Origin: an uncultured Clostridia bacterium
Lineage (GTDB): Bacteria > Bacillota > Clostridia > Oscillospirales > Ruminococcaceae
DNA length: 6,765 bases
Assembly (NCBI GenBank): GCA_947629275.1
Contig: CANRDG010000098.1
Coordinates: 1 to 6,765 of the forward strand
Direction of reading: 5' to 3'
Below, piece by piece: positions 6,433-6,765 of the stretch. Position 1 is the stretch's first letter; every line of letters starts with the position of its first letter. The notes beneath the pieces were generated by a model that was not told the DNA's origin, ran no database searches, and saw only the letters and a list, made by a program, of their open reading frames with translations. The position numbers and the translations under genes are program-made.

Positions 6433-6434
6433 TA
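6413..6434. repeat. Inverted repeat over the divergent -35 boxes (operator candidate)
   Basis: TATTGAAA (6413-6420) and TTTCAATA (6427-6434) are perfect 8-bp inverted arms with a 6-bp spacer. The right arm contains the -35 of the GH3 promoter and the left arm the -35 of a weaker plus-strand promoter. It could be a regulator-binding site governing both genes, or simply two identical -35 elements back to back. Confidence 0.5.
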
Positions 6435-6442
6435 GTTATTAA
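6415..6442 (+). promoter_or_regulatory. Possible weak promoter of the right-edge gene
   Basis: On the plus strand, TTGAAA (6415-6420, 5 of 6) is followed after 16 bp by TATTAA (6437-6442, 4 of 6 against TATAAT). The start would be near 6449, about 24 nt before the ATG at 6473. The region is AT-rich, so the match is only suggestive. Confidence 0.4.
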
Positions 6443-6472
6443 AAATTTTTTACATATTTTGAGGTGATATTT

Positions 6473-6765
6473 ATGCAGTGGGTGACATTCGATAAAATTG
6501 TCAACGATAAGCGTTATGAAAGCACGACTGAAAACTATTATTTTAATAAAAATATTGGAATTAAAATACATGATGATCCCGATGCTCAGGATACAGATAT
6601 TGTTAAAGACAACACCGCCGAAGCCCTTAAACATTCAAACGTTATAACCGTTTGCGGCAAACAACTTCTGCATTGTCAGTACGGCGGAAGCTTTCCAAAA
6701 ATGCGCTTTTGCAAGGCTGATATGTCTGATGTGAACTGTGAGATACTGGCTTGCTACAATGCGCT
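6473..6765 (+). CDS. Unrecognised protein, N-terminal part; runs off right edge
   Basis: An open frame of 97 codons begins at the ATG at 6473 and stays open to the window end. The start is well supported: GAGGTGAT at 6461-6468 is a near-perfect ribosome binding site at good spacing. I do not recognise the family. The visible part has no signal peptide or membrane segment. It starts MQWVTFDKIV, is polar and acidic up to about residue 50, and then becomes cysteine-rich, with cysteines at 61, 68, 80, 89 and 94 around VITVCGKQLLHCQYGG (57-72). Cysteines at these spacings could bind metal but match no motif I know. It is divergent from the GH3 gene and shares its upstream region, so co-regulation is possible; a role as the GH3 regulator is not supported by any visible helix-turn-helix. 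The function is unknown. Confidence 0.75.
   Translation, partial: MQWVTFDKIVNDKRYESTTENYYFNKNIGIKIHDDPDAQDTDIVKDNTAEALKHSNVITVCGKQLLHCQYGGSFPKMRFCKADMSDVNCEILACYNA

Noticed and set aside
6360..6472. A catabolite-responsive element upstream of GH3
   Set aside because: No sequence fits TGWAANCGNTNWCA; the nearby inverted repeat has a different spacing and lacks the central CG.
6383..6634. An 83-codon minus-strand frame upstream of GH3
   Set aside because: It covers the GH3 promoter and the spacer, is antisense to the better-started plus-strand gene at 6473, and has no clear ribosome binding site.

Overview
The window looks like chromosomal DNA from a spore-forming, low-to-moderate GC member of the Clostridia, probably an Oscillospirales/Ruminococcaceae-type gut or rumen bacterium. 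That reading rests on the sporulation genes yqfC, yqfD and ylbJ, strong AGGAGG-type ribosome binding sites, TATAAT-rich promoters and a cytoplasmic GH3 glycosidase. Genus is inference only. I see no rRNA, tRNA, CRISPR array, transposase or phage gene.

Positions 1-2810 are a minus-strand block read right to left: yqfC, yqfD, phoH, then the start of ybeY, which runs off the left edge. yqfC and yqfD overlap by 4 bp and form the sporulation pair. A gap of about 100 bp with its own extended -10 promoter candidate precedes phoH. ybeY follows phoH after 10 bp, so the two RNA-metabolism genes are probably co-translated. The block matches the Bacillus yqfC-yqfD-phoH-(pgpH)-ybeY cluster, but pgpH is missing between phoH and ybeY.

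Positions 2811-2909 are a divergent spacer. On each strand it holds a match to a mother-cell sigma-E promoter, and the -35 of one coincides with the -10 of the other. To the right lies ylbJ (spoVV), a sporulation membrane protein, at 2910-3935. Both sides therefore plausibly switch on together in the mother cell.

Positions 3936-4203 hold an extended -10 promoter and a 70-residue four-cysteine protein of unknown function. A terminator hairpin at 4219-4255 can work in both directions and separates this gene from the convergent GH3 gene.

Positions 4278-6359 are a complete 693-residue GH3 beta-glycosidase (beta-glucosidase or beta-xylosidase type) on the minus strand, with no signal peptide, apparently used on imported oligosaccharides. 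It has a strong promoter at 6404-6432. The spacer to the right (6360-6472) contains an 8-bp-arm inverted repeat covering the -35 boxes of this promoter and of a weaker divergent one. From 6473 to the right edge runs the beginning of an unrecognised plus-strand gene. No stretch over 300 bp lacks a gene.
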